Positions 13,349 through 14,269 of a stretch of DNA of 14,269 bases are shown here, piece after piece; the first letter of the stretch is position 1, and the number at the start of each line of letters is the position of its first letter. Both the position numbers and the translations under genes were made by a program. Under the pieces are notes generated by a model. The model made no database searches. It was not told the DNA's origin and saw nothing but the letters and a program-made list of their open reading frames with translations. Source of the stretch: an uncultured Lachnospiraceae bacterium (GTDB lineage: Bacteria > Bacillota_A > Clostridia > Lachnospirales > Lachnospiraceae); the NCBI GenBank assembly GCA_947175285.1, contig CAMWMM010000064.1, forward strand, positions 1-14,269, given 5' to 3'.

Positions 13349-14269
13349 TCAATTTCCATTTTCCACTTCTGCAATTTCGTGTACTATATCAGAAAAATCC
13401 TCTGATTTTGACTCTAACAAGCCATGTGTAGTATCTTTCATAATATACAATTTCTTACGCGGAGCATTTACCGATTCAAAATAATCCTGCGCAATCAGAT
13501 AATTAGTTTGATAATCTTTGTCGCCGTTTATATTATAAAATGGTATTTGATAATCAGTTTTGCCAAGTAATGAGAATTTGTTAAATTCATCTGACCTTAA
13601 AAACTCCTGATATACGCTATAATCTGAACTGATATAATTATAAAAATCTCCAAGCGAGTAGTATGGATTAAATACTTGCGCGGCAATCAAATTATAATCT
13701 GTTCCATCAACAAGCATATGATAGCCGTATTTTTCCATTAGCGCATTTCTGGCTGCAAAATATTCCATTGAAAAATCATCAACATTCAATTTCTCAGTAA
13801 GAAGCTTACTCTCTTCATCATTTCCTGCCCATTTGACAGCTTCTTCCTTAAAGGCAATTTCATTCTGATAAAAGTCAACAAGCTGTCCTGTCCCGATATA
13901 ACATTCATAATATTCCGGATATTCAAGAGCAAGGTTACTCCCAAAATATGTTCCCCACGAATGACCTAGCAATGTTATTTTATCCTTGCCGAGATAGTCT
14001 AATAGAAATCTTGTCATTTCCACGCCGTCACTCATCATTAAGTCATATGTTAATGTGGTATCATTCTGGTCGGAAGAATAACTTTTTCCGCAATTTCTCT
14101 GATCCCACGTGACAACAGTGTACACATCAGACCATTTTCTTGTGAAAGCATAATCATAAGCACTTGTAGACGAACCCGGTCCGCCATGCAGATATAATAA
14201 AACTGGATTGTCCATATCTTGTCCGTAAATACTTATCCACTGTTTTGTGCCGTTTATATCTACATACAT
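13349..14269 (-). CDS. Alpha/beta hydrolase, proline iminopeptidase-like, 5' end cut by window edge
   Basis: A serine hydrolase of the alpha/beta fold. The 306 visible residues include the oxyanion HGGPG (28-32), WDQRNCGKS (55-63), the nucleophile elbow GHSWG (102-106, Ser104), a likely acid in NGDKDYQ (Asp252, possibly Asp250) and the catalytic His282 in TTHG. HGGPG with DQR-x-x-GKS is typical of prolyl aminopeptidase (S33) relatives, but many such proteins have other or unknown substrates. The visible ATG coincides with the window edge, and homologues usually carry 30-50 more N-terminal residues, often a membrane anchor, so the gene probably continues beyond. Its stop lies 14 bases before the DUF3990 start, which may mean shared transcription. 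Confidence 0.9.
   Translation of the reverse strand: MYVDINGTKQWISIYGQDMDNPVLLYLHGGPGSSTSAYDYAFTRKWSDVYTVVTWDQRNCGKSYSSDQNDTTLTYDLMMSDGVEMTRFLLDYLGKDKITLLGHSWGTYFGSNLALEYPEYYECYIGTGQLVDFYQNEIAFKEEAVKWAGNDEESKLLTEKLNVDDFSMEYFAARNALMEKYGYHMLVDGTDYNLIAAQVFNPYYSLGDFYNYISSDYSVYQEFLRSDEFNKFSLLGKTDYQIPFYNINGDKDYQTNYLIAQDYFESVNAPRKKLYIMKDTTHGLLESKSEDFSDIVHEIAEVENGN

Overview
The window looks like a chromosomal segment of a low-GC, Gram-positive spore-forming lineage (Bacillota, Clostridia; most like Lachnospiraceae). The reasons are AT-rich intergenic DNA, strong AGGAGG-type ribosome binding sites, a Spo0A-type DNA-binding domain, and accessory families (DUF3990, CPBP proteases, GNAT_C-type acyltransferases) common in gut Clostridia. 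Every gene I accept is on the minus strand, so transcription runs from high to low coordinates. There is no gene-free stretch over 300 bases; the longest gaps are about 145 and 107 bases, and both hold regulatory signals. I see no tRNA, rRNA, CRISPR array or insertion sequence.

The left part (about 1-5625) is a surface-polysaccharide locus. In transcription order it holds GDP-L-fucose synthase and a short-form mannose-1-phosphate guanylyltransferase (GDP-mannose/GDP-fucose supply), a stand-alone Spo0A DNA-binding domain with its own promoter and terminator, a GtrB/DPMS-type membrane glycosyltransferase, a GT2 glycosyltransferase, and a polyprenyl-phosphate sugar-1-phosphate transferase cut by the left window edge. 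The last three are packed as an operon behind a recognisable promoter. GDP-mannose 4,6-dehydratase (gmd), needed between the two nucleotide-sugar genes, is not in the window.

The right part (about 5665-14269) is an accessory region. It is a tight, co-oriented run of small, mostly unrelated genes, visibly more AT-rich from about 7.2 kb on: HEAT-repeat protein, CPBP membrane protease, several unknowns, acyltransferase, DUF6985-like protein, ankyrin-repeat protein and a membrane-anchored small protein. At the right end are a DUF3990 (ADP-ribosyltransferase-fold) gene overlapping a partner gene, and an alpha/beta hydrolase cut by the right edge. The mix of ankyrin, HEAT and small DUF proteins resembles immunity-gene arrays of polymorphic toxin loci, but no toxin is visible here.

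Two genes (7935-8286 and 12222-12435) appear broken by single +1 frameshifts; I reconstructed both from the reading frames. The most interesting items are the receiver-less Spo0A domain with its palindromic leader, the DUF3990/partner pair as a candidate toxin-antitoxin-like module, and the immunity-like array.
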